DNA of 62,932 bases from Hirudo medicinalis (taxonomy: Eukaryota; Annelida; Clitellata; Hirudinida; Hirudinidae), in assembly GCA_011800805.1 (NCBI GenBank), contig MPNW01000393.1, forward strand, positions 9,458 to 72,389, written 5' to 3'. Of this stretch, positions 24,266 through 37,554 are shown piece after piece. A model generated the notes under the pieces. The model was not told the DNA's origin. It made no database searches and saw nothing but the letters and a program-made list of their open reading frames with translations. The position numbers and the translations under genes are program-made. Position 1 is the stretch's first letter. Each line of letters starts with the position of its first letter.

Positions 24266-25260
24266 TTCCCGACCAAAACATTCTGCACAAAAGCAAGCAG
24301 TCCGGCAAAAAGAACTCCATCCAAAAATATTTAAAGCCCCCAACACGGCTCGGGATCTCCGCGGGACTGTGAAATAAAACCCACTTAAACAACTTAAACT
24401 CTATGTTCTCAATTCATCAGAAAGCAAACCAAAGATGAAATGACAGAAATGTAATCATGTCATTTTGATTCGACCAATCTTCTTCTTCAGCATGGGAGGC
24501 CTCAGGTTGTCCCCTGATTCTGACTTTATCTGTAAACAGCTTTTTGCATTCTTCCCCGTCTTCCTTGGAACGATCTTGACTCAGGATTACTTTCCTGAAT
24601 TGTTCACTTTTTCTCAATTTCTTGATGTTATCCGGAATCAAGTTCTTGGTCATCAAGTTTCAAATTTGATCAACAAGGGCCTTGGTTTTTAAGAATTTTC
24701 AACTTTTTTATCATTCCTGAACATTTCCAGGATTTCTTTTTCTATTTGCTGCCTTTCACTTCTTTCAAAATCATTGACACGAGGTTTTTCTTTTGATTTT
24801 CCAACATCTTCTGTCAAGTTGTAGAATATATTGTTCTAATAATTATTATGTCTTTGTCTGTCATTGTACATTTCTATTTTTGAGTTTGTGTCTGTCACTG
24901 ATCCTTGGACTTTCTCAACATCTGTAATCAAGAATTTCAACCACATTTTCAAGTACACTGAACCATTCTGATATTTCTTGTTTGTTCTCATCCAACTTTT
25001 TTATTGAAACTTTGTTCAACTCATTGAAGTTCTGCTGAAGCTCCTCAATTTGTCTTCCTTGCTCTTTAATGGCATCAACCAACATATCAGTTGTCCTCAT
25101 AATCAGTTTAAGCTCTGCAACATCCTCAGTTACGCCTTTCAATTGTTCCTTTGCGATTTCGGCAAATTTCTTGAGACAATCCTCGTTTAACTTCAAACAA
25201 CTTTCGCACAAATGAAAACCGAGAAGTTCGTCCTCGATCTTAGATTAAAAACTGACCTCT
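24266..25260 (-). pseudogene. remnant of LINE ORF1-like protein, copy 1
   Basis: Broken minus-strand frames encode, 5' to 3', a LCESCLKLNED half zinc-site near 25205, a coiled-coil stretch (about 24915-25200: QGRQIEELQQNFNELNK), and a C-terminal KKLRKSEQFRKVIL...EECKK block (24420-24656). A 3' segment with GTGTTGGGGGCTT (24333-24345, as read on the minus strand) follows. The same order recurs at 37555-38660. Zinc site, coiled coil and a KLKKSEVFKRV-type block resemble the ORF1 of CR1-like LINEs. The family call is inference. Confidence 0.5.
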
Positions 25261-25429
25261 TTCGCACTTCTCAGTCTCGGAATAATTTTTGATTTCGAAA
25301 ATTACGAGGAATGTTTACATCAATGTTTACATGTCTTAATATCAATATTGTATGTATGTATGAAATTAATTCTACCAGTCTTTTAACCGAAAAGTTTTAA
25401 GGAATTCGAGCATAAACAAACTGTTTACA

Positions 25430-25790
25430 AGAGCGATAATAATAATAACTATTATTCTTAATAATTAATAATAATAATGTTAATAATGTTATATACTAAT
25501 AATAATTATAATTGTTATAACTATGTATAGTAATTATTAGTATAGTATTAGTATAGTATTAGTAAATAATTGATTAATAATAAAAAAAATAATTGTATAA
25601 GTAATAATTGATTAATTAATATTATAATTAAAAATATGCCTGAGTAATAGATTAATTATTACCAAAATTATAATTACTATATTATTTATTATTATTTTTA
25701 TGAATATAGTATTAATTGTTATTATAATTTTACTTAATTAATAGTGATATAATATAATATTATTAATAATTATTATTACAATACATGTTG
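25430..25790. repeat. almost pure A/T low-complexity block
   Basis: About 360 bp of AAT/ATT/TAAT mixtures with very few G or C. No ORF or element is seen. Confidence 0.85.
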
Positions 25791-26584
25791 AAGACACTTA
25801 ATATGACATCTGAGTTTCATCATGGGTGGTCCCAGCAGGACATTTTCAATCAGACCACCAACGTAGTAACCAGGTGCTTGTGACGTCCATCCATGAAGTT
25901 TTATTCTTTTCTATTCATTTTATTGTAATTAACTTGTGTGTTGAAGCATCAAATGATCAGTTTTCAATCCACGATAATTTTTTTTTATGTCGTAATTGCT
26001 GAAGTGTTGAAATATTGAAATGTTGAGGCCCACTTATGGACCGTCAAACAATTTTCTGAACGATGCAATTCTTTTGCGATGTCCGTTCAACAACGCAACT
26101 ATAAAAACACAACACAACAGCAACAACACAACAATAACAACACAACAACAACAATCACATCAATAATAAGTAACCACGTACAATGTAAATGTAGTTCTTA
26201 AGTATCGAATGTCATTGACGTTGTGCCACAGAACACAGTGAATGTAGTGAGATGCGATGCTTGGAAACACATGTTTCAGACTTTCTTCCCTCATTTACAA
26301 CTTTTTCACGTGCGTCGTCAGGAGTTGAAAATTCAACCAATCACTGATGAGTTTCAAAATTCACTTTTAGAACGCTTTAAAAAAAAGAGCATGCGTGAGT
26401 TTTGAAAATAATAATTCACGAAATGTTTAATTCAATTTGTATTTTAAATATTAATTAATAATAAACATAGAATTATATATTCCAGTGATTCTAATAATAA
26501 CCTCCAATTAGGAGTATGAAGACCTCGTTGATGTTGTCGAGTGACATTTGTTGGTAGGCAGTCGTTTGTCACCTCCGTGTTATT

Positions 26585-27386
26585 ATTTTCATCATCATCA
26601 TCATCATCGGTGTCATCATCATCACCATTGCCACGTCCACCACAATGAGCATCATCTTCTAACTCACCATCACCATCATCATTGTTACAATAATCATCAT
26701 CATCATCATCATTATCAAGTGGGCATCAGAAGAAATTGAATCACGAAACCAGTAGAGTTTTGCAAGGAGGAGGACGGTTTTGAACCATTTGCTCCGAAGG
26801 AAGGTGAAAGACTGATTTGAGATGGACACATTAATCACCTCTATTATCTCCACGCTCCAGCGATTCTCTCTCGAGAACTGGAACGACTTCTTTGCTTTTG
26901 TGCTCTCCGAACAATGACTGGAAAGCACTCCTTGCCGCCTCCTTTGTCTCGAGAGTGTCCCCCGAAAATCTCCAATCCTCATTAGTTTCGCACACCTGGG
27001 GTAGAGCACTCGACCCTTGCAATTACGTGTCACGAGTGACGTAACACCTTGTGACGTAACGACGAGGCATTCATTATTTGCCCGCAGGTGCGCGAATCCA
27101 CAAGAGATGCTTACTTTCAATCCTTTCAGCTCCACTCATCCGTGACCCACAGCGGGGAGCATGGAAATGAAATCGGGGACAATGAAACGTCCAAGCAGGA
27201 GAAAATAATTGATTTTTTTCCGTTTTAAGAGATTCAAGTGACCTTCCTTGCATTTCATCGCAGGAGACCAATCTGTTGAGAGGATTCAGTGAAATATGTT
27301 GGTTGTAATTATTCCACCCATCGTCATCATCATCAACATCATCATCAGCATCATCATCAGCAGCAGCAGCAGCATCATCATCATCA

Positions 27387-27453
<67 letters not shown>

Positions 27454-28162
27454 AGAAATGGCCATCAGTGGTTTCCATTTGTAATTGTAAATTAATTGAA
27501 GTCAATTGTTAAAGTGATTGATTGATTGATTGGTCACAGGTTGATGCTTAAGGATGAGCATTTCATCATAAATCCTTAAAACTCCGGCAGCTGGCATCCA
27601 TCCATCAGCTGATCACAACCGCCATGACAGCCATTTCGATTCGGAGTATGTTCAATGTTCACTGGATTTTGCAGTCATTAGCTATTTCATTTGCAGTCTT
27701 GAATTTGCTCATAATTCTTTCCAAAGCCTTGTTCGTCTCATGTTTTAAATTGATTTCAGATATTTCTACAGCCCTATGTAATCGTAAACGTCGTAATTGA
27801 GGCGATGATGATGATGATGGAAATGATAATGATAATGGTGATGGTAATGATAATGATAATGGTGATGGTAATGATAATGACTATGGTAATCATCATCATC
27901 ATCATCATAGAAAAATTTTACAACTGAGGAATTGTTAATATCAGCGGATTCCCTTTATATTGTGTGAATCCATATTTTAATAAAACTATGTTATTAAAAC
28001 CATACTTCATAGGATGGATATTTTCATAGGATGGATATCTATCTATTTAGGATGCACACCTCACTCGGCATGTGGCATCCATTAACTACTACAGGAATTA
28101 CATCAACCTTTTCTTGGCAAGACTTAAACTTTTGAATAAAGTATTTTAATCAATGTTAGTAA

Positions 28163-28203
<41 letters not shown>

Positions 28204-28250
28204 CGATGACGACGATGACGATGACGACGACGATGACGATGACGATGTTG
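26585..28250. repeat. series of ATC/CAT and GAT microsatellites
   Basis: CAT-type arrays at 26585-26720 and 27320-27455 (the latter with a TCG-rich core) are followed by GATAAT-type at 27800-27910 and ATG-type at 28165-28250. Confidence 0.9.
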
Positions 28251-30420
28251 ATGAAGGAACCGATGAAAGGCTCCGAACAAGTCGATGTGTGGTTATCTAG
28301 GGTTCTCATTTTATTTGATGTTTCGAAATGAGACAAACGTATGTTATTTAGGATGATTTAAACCTATTTAGGGACCCATCGAAGCCAGAAATAAAACTGA
28401 CAACGTGCATGTCAACGTTTTGTGGCTTCAATGAAAGCAGACATTCATTTGCATTTCAGCTGCTGCCATTGAGAGCCATGGAAGAGGTTTTGAATTTCCG
28501 CGTGTTCCCGCATTAATTTGGAAATTTCTACTTTTTGTATCCAACATAATTGCGTGAATAATTAATTTGACAAAATCATTCATTTAAATTCTGCAACAAC
28601 TCCAGGCCAACACGTTTTTCTTGACAGACAGCATCATTTTGGCAGTTCATTTAGATTTTTAGGAATTTTCTTAGAAGTTATGACATTTTTGTAAATTGTT
28701 GACTTCATTGAAATATGTTAATGTTTCTGCGATATTTGAATATGCTACTGAGCAAGTAATTCATGTTTAATATTATTTTGAATTCATTTTTATTGTTTTT
28801 AAGATTAAAACAAATTCAAGTATTTACTTTGATCATCATTTGTTGATTAAAACTTATTAGTCGTTAATTATTGATTAATCATGTTATTAATGTAATGTTA
28901 TTCAACATTTTCTGTAAATTATGCACGGCAACTATTTATGGAAAATAAGATTTCAGAAAAAAAATAAAGAACAATATTATTGGTTAATAATGGGTTCGAA
29001 TATGCAAAACTTTTTTTTGGTAATCTAGCGCAGAAATGTGCCTAATGGAAGGTGCATCTGTTAAATGAGTCTACGTTGACACAACAAAACGGCTTTCAAC
29101 CGTTCAAAGGATCATTTCCATCCAAAAGCAAGACAAGTGCACCATGTAAATTTAAACATCTGTTCAGAAGCTTTATTTTGTCAATAACACACGTAGATTA
29201 GCTGAACGTACATAAACATTAATTCTAGTTAAAAGTAGCCACGAAAGAAAGTTGCAGTGGAAATACTGAAAAGGTGTAAAACATACGGGTGTCACCATAG
29301 TCATCTGATCCTATCATCAGGGTGAGTATGAATAATGGTCAGGTATCTCTGGCAGCCTGAGGACTGATTATTATCGCTGATTCTTTTACAATCGAGGCCA
29401 ATTCCACGATCTTTATGCGAGGATAAAATGGCAAGGGATAAGGAAGACCATTATATCACTGCCGACTGGCAAATAGCTGGCTTATTTCTCTTTCTGATAA
29501 AAATCTCGTAAAATAAAATTATGACTTCGTTTCATGGAATCCTCGATTGTCGTAAATCGTGTTTTTTAATATCATCCCCGCTTAAAAGATTTAACAAGCT
29601 GCTTGCTTTTTAAATCCGTTTGAATTAATTTTACAATAACACTTGGCAAAAGTCCGAAAGATTTGAAGTTTAATGAAATTTTTCGAACTAGTCGAAGATT
29701 ATGATCATAGATATAAACAATATATGAATTTATATTAGTCTCTAAACTTTCACATATAGTAACATATTCAAATTCACTTTAATACACTGAATATTTTCAT
29801 TACGTCTTAATGCGTTATTTTGAAGTATTTTTCAATCTCTTTTGCTTAAGCAGGGTAATTACTAAATAATGTAATTATTAAAGGCTGCTTCAAAGTTGAA
29901 ATTCAAACATTTATATTTGTGAGTGTTCGCGATATTCGCCATTACTTTTATGGATTCTTTCATATTCTCCTGCCATCTTTGGAATATTATTCAATGCAAC
30001 TTAGCTTGTCAATATGTCAATAACAAACGTTTAATAAATTTAAAAACAATAAGTTTTCATATTACAAGTTTCATTCAACAATTATTTAATTGCTTTCAAT
30101 GTGTTTACTAGTTTTACAGTTTTATCAGAGAGTTTAACAAATAAAAATAATTTAATTATTTAACTATACATATATATAAATTATTATAAAATTTAAAATG
30201 ATATTAAATTTTAAAATAATTTTGATATGGAAATTTTTCACTTTACATAACGGATATGATGCTTGAGACTATATTTAGGCTATTTCGCTACTAACATCAA
30301 CAATAACAACAGATAAAAGGTCTTCGTTTGTTAAAAGTCTCAAGAGTCTGAAGATTCTATTCTGCTGGTTTTGTATTTTAATGTTCTGAAGAGACTGTCG
30401 GTTACTTCTAAGTTTTCGAT

Positions 30421-32597
30421 ATGACCTCACCTGCTAAAAGGCGCTTGATGAGGGACTTCAAAAGGTATTCGTTTCAGACAGAATTACTTCGAACGTAATT
30501 AACATGTATTTAATATTTTCATATCTTAATATGGTCGAATATTCGTTTTCGCTCCTAAACTATGAACTCGAGAGCAAATCAATCTGCCATCAGTCATGTA
30601 TATTAGGCCAGTAGAATATAATTGAAAGTGTATGATTGCTTCTAAAGGTTACAGGAAGACCCACCTGCTGGGGTTAGTGGTGCTCCCAGTGAAAACAACA
30701 TCATGTTATGGAATGCAGTCATATTCGGGTCAGATCAGGCTTTCATTACCAACTTCCTTACGTTCATGATGTCAGCAAAAATTAAATGATTTGATTCAAA
30801 TAGTCCCCAGGACACTCCGTTCGAAGATGGCACCTTCAAACTGACTTTGGAATTTTCTGAAGAGTATCCCAACAAGCCGCCAGTTGTCAGATTCACCTCG
30901 AAGATGTTCCACCCTAACGGTTGCACTTGACTTATAAATTATTAACTTGACTTATAAATTATTAACTTGCTCTAATTATTAGTAATTTCAAGATATGCTG
31001 CAAAGTTAAGGTTATGTTTGGATGGTTATTTTATATCTTATATTTTGTAAGATTTATATTTTTAATTGGAATGTGTTGTGAAATTATTTACAGTTTATGC
31101 TGATGGGAGCATCTGTCTGGACATCTTACAAAACCGGTGGAGCCCAACTTATGATGTATCTGCCATCCTCACTTCTATTCAGGTAGTTCCTTGTTTTATT
31201 ATGATTTATTGGTTTGGTTTTTTATGCTCTTTCATGTCTCATTCTGACATTAATTACTGTTAATTATTACTTGAAAATATCCAATAATATTTTCAAAAGT
31301 TTAGAAAGGAAATGTTAGTTCGTCCGACGTTACAGTGTCGGCGGGTGCAATGCAATTGTAATCCTTTATTCGATAGATTATTTGCCATCAAATGCTGCTT
31401 AACATGCACTTGGAAACTGGATTTGGAAATCTGAGCTTTTACTCACAATGATGTTTAGAGGACCACTATGTTCGCAGAACAATTTCAACTACCACATAAG
31501 TATTTGCTATTTGCAAATAATTGGTTAAGAACTTTCAGACCTCACAGTAAGGGGAGGAGTAAGCAGGATGAGTACTCGCAGGAGTTCTATTTATTCAACA
31601 TCGGATGTTTAACAATTTATGTAGCACCTACTCAAACTTAAGCTAGGTTGCAACCAATATTTTTTGTGCAGCAGAAAAAGAAACTCTACGACATGAGACG
31701 ACTCGAGAATAGCGTCTGCGAGTCATCCACGTTGCACGACACGACGTCTTGCACTTAAGTGACACTTAAGTTTTGAGGTTTATTTGGAGTTAGTGATATT
31801 TAAGGAGAAATATCCAAAGGAGTTTGAATATATCTGAATGTTTGAGAAAAGACAGATGCTTTGCACTTCAAATGTTTTCATTAATTATGTTAATAAGTGG
31901 CTATAATTTATGTACTTCTTCAAACATCACTCACAGAGTGTTAGGTTAACATTTGTAATTCTTTAATCGTGTCGTATTCGAAAATGCCGCAGAATTATTT
32001 GTAAAACATCAATCTCTTCAAGAACCAACAGTCGACCGACAGTTTTTAGGTCGCAATTGTGGCCACATTTTTGACCCAAACTAAGTTACGTGGGGCTTGG
32101 CATTGTTTCTGTCTGTTGTTACTGCTTCCAACATCCATTGTAATTAGAATACTTCTCATTAAAGCTTCCAATTTACTCGACTGACTTGAAATGATTGCCT
32201 GATTATTGCATTTGGTTATTTTTAAAGATGATTATTGCCACATTTATTAAATGCATATGAAAATCTTATAAGTCTTCATGGGAGGTTACAATGTCAAACT
32301 ATCACAATTATTAGGTTGTTAACAAGAATAATTAATAATGATAATAATTTGCAAGAATATCATGATTAGGTATTTAACTTGTGATGAGCACATGACGATC
32401 TGGTCATCGTAACGTGATGAAAACGATTTCAAAGGAACTAAAATCTATTTCCGATCTTTCAGTCTCTCCTGCACGATCCAAACCCCAACAGTCCTGCAAA
32501 CAATGCGGCCGCCCAGTTGTATCGGGAGAATCGACGGGAGTACGAGAAGAAGGTGGCGGCCGTGGTGCAGGCCAGTTGGAACGACGACGACGAGTGA
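30421..32597 (+). CDS. UBE2A/UBE2B: RAD6-type ubiquitin-conjugating enzyme E2 (UBE2A/UBE2B)
   Basis: An E2 that mono-ubiquitinates PCNA (with RAD18) and histone H2B (with BRE1/RNF20). Five exons: 30421-30464, 30648-30728, 30804-30919, 31094-31182, 32463-32597; phases agree, giving 154 aa against 152 in vertebrates. It starts [20 protein letters not shown] and continues with [18 protein letters not shown], the HPN motif at FHPN, and the catalytic cysteine Cys88 in [15 protein letters not shown]. The C-terminal helix ends SWNDDDE, slightly more acidic than the vertebrate tail. The E2 fold is complete and all active-site residues are present. Intron 4 is long (1.28 kb). The 3' UTR right after the stop is unusually GC-rich; AATAAA occurs at 33064. 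Confidence 0.97.
30927..30968 (+). repeat. tandem duplication in a RAD6 intron
   Basis: A unit of about 20 bp containing ACTTGACTTATAAATTATTA occurs twice head-to-tail just 3' of exon 3. Confidence 0.8.
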
Positions 32598-33063
32598 ACG
32601 TGCGCCCGACGAGGCCGGCTTTCGGATCCTCGGAGGTCCTCGACGATCGGGACGGACGGACGACGTTGCATCTGCTTATTGGCGACATTGTCGAGACGTC
32701 CGTCGTCTCGGCGATGTTTTGAGTTTTGTAGATTTCGAGTTCGCCTCTCGATCTTCGGTGCGACGGTCGCGGTTTGTCGTTCTCGGTGGACCTCGGAAGT
32801 TGTACATTTTTGTTTTCACTCGGATTTTAAAAGTTTAAAGTTTAAAAGACGATCCCCACTCGCGACGTCTCTCGTGCTCGACTGTTAAAAAATCATTGAA
32901 TTGCTGTGAAACTGTAAAGAGGCTTCCAATGTTTTGTCATTTGCATTTCGGTTTGAGAATTATCTGAAAATGCCTTTAAGGTTTTAGCAACGATCCTTCA
33001 GCTAAGCAAGTAAATGAGTCTAAATTAATGACGGTCGATCGACATCGGGCAATCGACGTTCAC

Positions 33064-33069
33064 AATAAA
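33064..33069 (+). terminator. candidate RAD6 poly(A) signal
   Basis: AATAAA about 470 nt after the stop. It is the first canonical hexamer I noticed downstream. Confidence 0.35.
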
Positions 33070-34644
33070 TTACCCGGATTCGCCGAGGATTTTTTGTGGC
33101 CCGTTGCAGGAGAGGTGAGGCGGTAGTCAGTTTACCCTGGAGAATGGAAAACCCCAAGTTTGCAATGTCTAGTTCTTGGTGGGTTGTTTATAGCACCGGA
33201 ATTCTATCGAGTGGTTTTATGTCTCTTGGGGAGGCTGCTGTATTACGCTGTCGTTAGGTGGATGATTGGATGTCACGTTTCTTTCTGCTCAGTCAAGCGT
33301 GGAGAAGTAATTTGATTCTGCGGCCGATGACGTACGCTTGGATTTTTGAACGTCAACAACGTGAAATTAGAATCGATTGCTTGCTTAAAGTGCAAATATT
33401 TTCGAGTTATGGGTAGGAAGTTTGGAGCCGATGATTGTGAGTGGAAAAAGCAGAAATAACTGTATTAATGCAGGCGGTCACGGAGGGAATATGCAGATTT
33501 GCTTCCGAAAAAACGTCACAAGTCAACGCCACATAAATTCCGAGCCGCCATTTTCGAGATTTTCTCTTTTTGGTCACTTTTGATTTAATGTCGTGCTTGT
33601 TTTCATGAGAATTCGAGAGCAGAGATTTTGTAGTTGTAATGTTTAAATACAAGCTAGTCGTGTAGATGATACATATCATCATTTAATGATAATAGTTAAA
33701 AGTATTGCATACAAATGATATTATTGACCAATATTTGAGATAAGATTATTCTTTCTTAATTGGGGAGCCTTTTGATGTTTTGGTGAGCATTTCAATTACA
33801 TTAATATTTTGACAGGATTTTTAAGCTTAAGCTTGTGCTAGAATATTCAAGTTTATTTCAAGTATCAGAACTTTAAGTTGATATTAAGAGTGTAATTGCA
33901 AAATATTTAGGGAAATTAGTAACAACTGCGTAATCATGAAAAGTTGCAAGTTATTCGGCTAAATGGTCAAAGGGAACTCGACATTTGTCTCCTGTGAACA
34001 GTTGTTAACATCCAACAACAAAACTTATTCGTGAGTTTCGCTTGTAATTCCGTGATCTTGTTGATTTAAAAAGAAGGGATATTAATTTGATAAATTAACC
34101 ATTCGTTAGAATTGCTGACCTTTGAACCCTGCTCATGAATGGGTTCAGAAATTTAGTTGTGCGTGTGTTGTCTGATCACAAGTTAGTCTAAGGATGCAAT
34201 TTTTAGACCAAGTTTTCACCTGCGTCCAGGTGTACTGCACGATTTTATGAGTTGTTTTTCTTATTAGAAGACATTTTAGAAGTAATTTGTTAGAATAAAA
34301 ATTATTGAATAACAATAATAATAAAATTAATAATAATTCGAACATCTATATTATTTTTTAATAATGTGATTTTGTCAAATGGTTGATCTTGTTTGCCGTA
34401 CAACAAACTACAATTTAAATAGTATTTAAATAAATGCTCGACAAAGCAATAAAATGGTATTTAAGTAAAACGTTACGATTTTTATAGAATTAATAATAAA
34501 AATTAATAAAGACAAAATAATAATATTTTATAAAATTATTTAAAACACAAAAATTACAACAACCAATTTGGTGCAAACAGCTTAAGAAGTGTTTATGACT
34601 TAAGATATTGTAGTGTGCCTTTGGGTTCATCGTTCGTCCGATAA

Positions 34645-34741
34645 GAATGCAATAATAATAATAATAATAACAACAACAATAATAATGATAATAATGATGA
34701 TAATAAAAAAAATAATAATAGTAATAGTAATAATAATAATG

Positions 34742-34772
<31 letters not shown>

Positions 34773-34860
34773 CAATAATAATAACGATAATGATAATGAT
34801 TGACAATGATGATGATGATGATAATAATAATAACCGATATTATTATTAATAATTATTAGT
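34645..34860. repeat. AAT/GAT microsatellite
   Basis: Interrupted AAT, AAC and GAT triplets over about 215 bp, ending in GATGATGATG then AAT. Confidence 0.9.
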
Positions 34861-35949
34861 AAATAAGATAATACAGCATGATTTAAGTGACTGACACATT
34901 CGTCTTGCAATGAAAAGGACGTTGTAATTCACACACTCACAAGCTCACACACACACACACACCGAAGCATAAAAGCTGCCAACCTATGCTATTCACTCAC
35001 ATTGGAACATGTGTTCGGTCTACAATGAATGAAGATTGTGTTGCTGTTGTTGTCGATGTTGTAGTAGTTGTTGTTAATTGCTGTTGATTGTTGTTGTTGA
35101 TTGTTGCTGTTCTTGTCGAGACAACTATCGGACCCCGAATCGATAATTCGAATGTCTCATGGAGTTTAAGAAGACACTCAATGGGGTGAGTAAATCACTT
35201 GGGTGGTTTTCAGGGGCAGGTGAGTGAATGAGTGAGCAAATAAATACATGTGTGAGTGTGTGAGTGAGTGAGTGAGTGAGTGAGTGATTTGACTGTTGAT
35301 AAGATTTGTTTTATGTTTCTGAAAGTGAGAAAATAATTTTTGTGGAAAACTTTTAATGTTCCTTTCTTTTGAACTTTGAAAAATAAAATTCCATTTGGTA
35401 CTTTCAAATATTTGCTCAACAAAAAATCTGATTGAATCTTATTTAGTTACGATTCACCGTGAGATTATTAATTGTCACAAAAATAACAAATTTGTTAACG
35501 TAGATTTTGATTGTAAAGAAGAAATTCTGATTTTTAACACGTCTGCGTACTGTTTGAGATGAAAGGGAGTTTAGAAAATAATGTTCACCATGTTCATCTG
35601 CTTCTCAGACCTCAGCATCGTCTCAGCATCATTATCATCACCGCCTTGAAAACAATTTCACTTGTTTTTTACTCAAGCGGAGATTCGAAGAATTTCATTC
35701 TTTTTAAAGTTGAAAAAAACAAGGAACACTTTTTATGATGGCAACAACAGCAGCAGCAACAAAAGCAACATCAACAACAACAGCAGCAGCAACAAAAACA
35801 ACATCAACAATAACAGCAGCAGCAACAACAACAGCAGTTACGCAAGCAAAACTATTTCAAATTTAGTTGACAATTTAAGCTGAGTTTCTGTAAGAAAAAT
35901 GATAAGAATATAAAACCGCTGCCATTTTGGTGATAACGATAATCATAAG

Positions 35950-36133
35950 TGGTAATGATGACGAAGGTGATGACGATGATGATGATGATGATGACGGTGA
36001 GGATGATGATGACGATGACGATGATGATGAGGTGATGATGATGATGATGATGAAGGTGAGGATGATGATGATGACGGTGAGGATGATGATGATGATGATG
36101 ATGATGACGGTGAGGATGATGATGATGACGGTG

Positions 36134-36173
<40 letters not shown>

Positions 36174-36215
36174 CGGTGAGGATGATGATGATGATGATGA
36201 GGATGATGGCGGTGA
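35950..36215. repeat. GAT array with a recurrent GACGGTGAG variant
   Basis: GAT triplets are punctuated at intervals by GACGGTGAG, giving higher-order blocks of variable length. Confidence 0.9.
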
Positions 36216-37177
36216 TGATGTGTTGAAATGCACTAGCCTCATATCTTTAGGTCAGGAATTTCTTGCTTCGATAAAACATGGAACATATGACTGAACATCT
36301 CGCGCGACGACCATCATCACCACCATCATTACCATCACCGTCATCGCCTCGTTATTGTCATAACCATCATCATTACCTTCCGGTATCATGATCAATACCG
36401 CAACACCTAAACCTAACACCTGCACAACTAATGTGAATGTGAATGTGAATGTTATCATCTCGACGTGTTTCTCTTTCATGACATTCATTCAATGAAATGA
36501 TAAGTTGTTAAAGTGGTTGCATCGCCACCGATATTGTTGTTGCCATAGTTACCAGCACCATCATCATTATCATTGGCGATAACATAATCAGCCACAGATT
36601 TCAAGTTAACCTGCTGTCGAATTTTTGACAACGACATTCAACAAAAAGCACAACAAATGTGAGCAACTGCGACATACTTCAAGTTCAGCAACAACAGCAA
36701 CAAACATACAAATTACATACAACCACAAAACAAAAAACCATGACGATGATACAAAAGATTGAATTTTTCATTTTAAAAACTGAACTTTGCATGCATAACC
36801 TAGAAAGACATTTTCATTTTGAGTTATATTTGGTGATGATGATGATGATGGTCGTGAAGAAGAAGACGACGATGATGGTAATGAAGATGATGACGTTGTT
36901 GATTGTGATGATTATGAGGTAAGGATAATGATGGCAAAAACATTCCATTGATTGTAGGTCTTAAATTCTTAAATTCAAAGTTTCATTACATTTTGACTGC
37001 CAACAACATTTAAATGCGATGATTTGTTGATTAAGTTGCGTCTGAAACATAATTTGGTTGAAATTATGCATAAAATCTCTAAGAAGGGATTGTCATAATT
37101 TCTGACTTCCATTCACGAAAGTGAAGGAAATTTTGGACTCAATTGTGGTTCATTGAAGCGTGTCTTATGCTTTCCAG

Positions 37178-37223
37178 GACATCGTGGTCTGCTTCCTCCT
37201 CATCCTCCAATTCATCTTTTCCG
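37178..37223 (+). other. possible signal-peptide exon
   Basis: TTTCCAG/GAC...TCCG/GTGAGC are good splice sites around 46 nt that read DIVVCFLLILQFIFS, a strong hydrophobic h-region. It ends in phase 1, whereas the next EB exon (40017) needs phase 2, so an intervening exon would be required. Another frame reads Ser-rich residues. Weak support. Confidence 0.25.
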
Positions 37224-37554
37224 GTGAGCAGTTTTTTTCAATGCAGGTTTTTTCAGTGCTTATTTTTTCAAGGCATGTTTTTGCACCAAACTGGGACTTG
37301 AACTCGCTGCCTTTTGACTGAGATTGGGTGGATCCACTGAGTGTAATTTCGTTGATATTTGTTGAAAATTGCTTAATTAATACTTAAATTATTAAATTTA
37401 CGGTTTAAATTTGTTTATAAAAATAACAACGTTGCCGTCTTGAATTGTTGCTCTGAAATTATTTCAAATTGCAAGCAACCGTTCAGAAAATGTAATGACC
37501 AAATATATTTATAATTCACATAAAACATTATTGCAACTTTTTAATATTTTTATT

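Larger units (their letters stand above)
19486..30420. other. 11-kb gene-poor stretch: microsatellites, AT-rich DNA and one LINE ORF1 remnant
   Basis: I find no convincing exon here. The content is TGGTAG-type repeats (19721-19770), AT-only DNA (20395-20475, 25430-25790), and GAT/ATC arrays (22085-22340, 22460-22680, 22910-23190, 23535-23590, 23858-24088, 26585-26720, 27320-27455, 27800-27910, 28165-28250). There is also CAA/ACA (26100-26165), ATT (24205-24260), and the LINE-like ORF1 remnant at 24266-25260. Open frames over the arrays are low-complexity artefacts. Confidence 0.7.
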
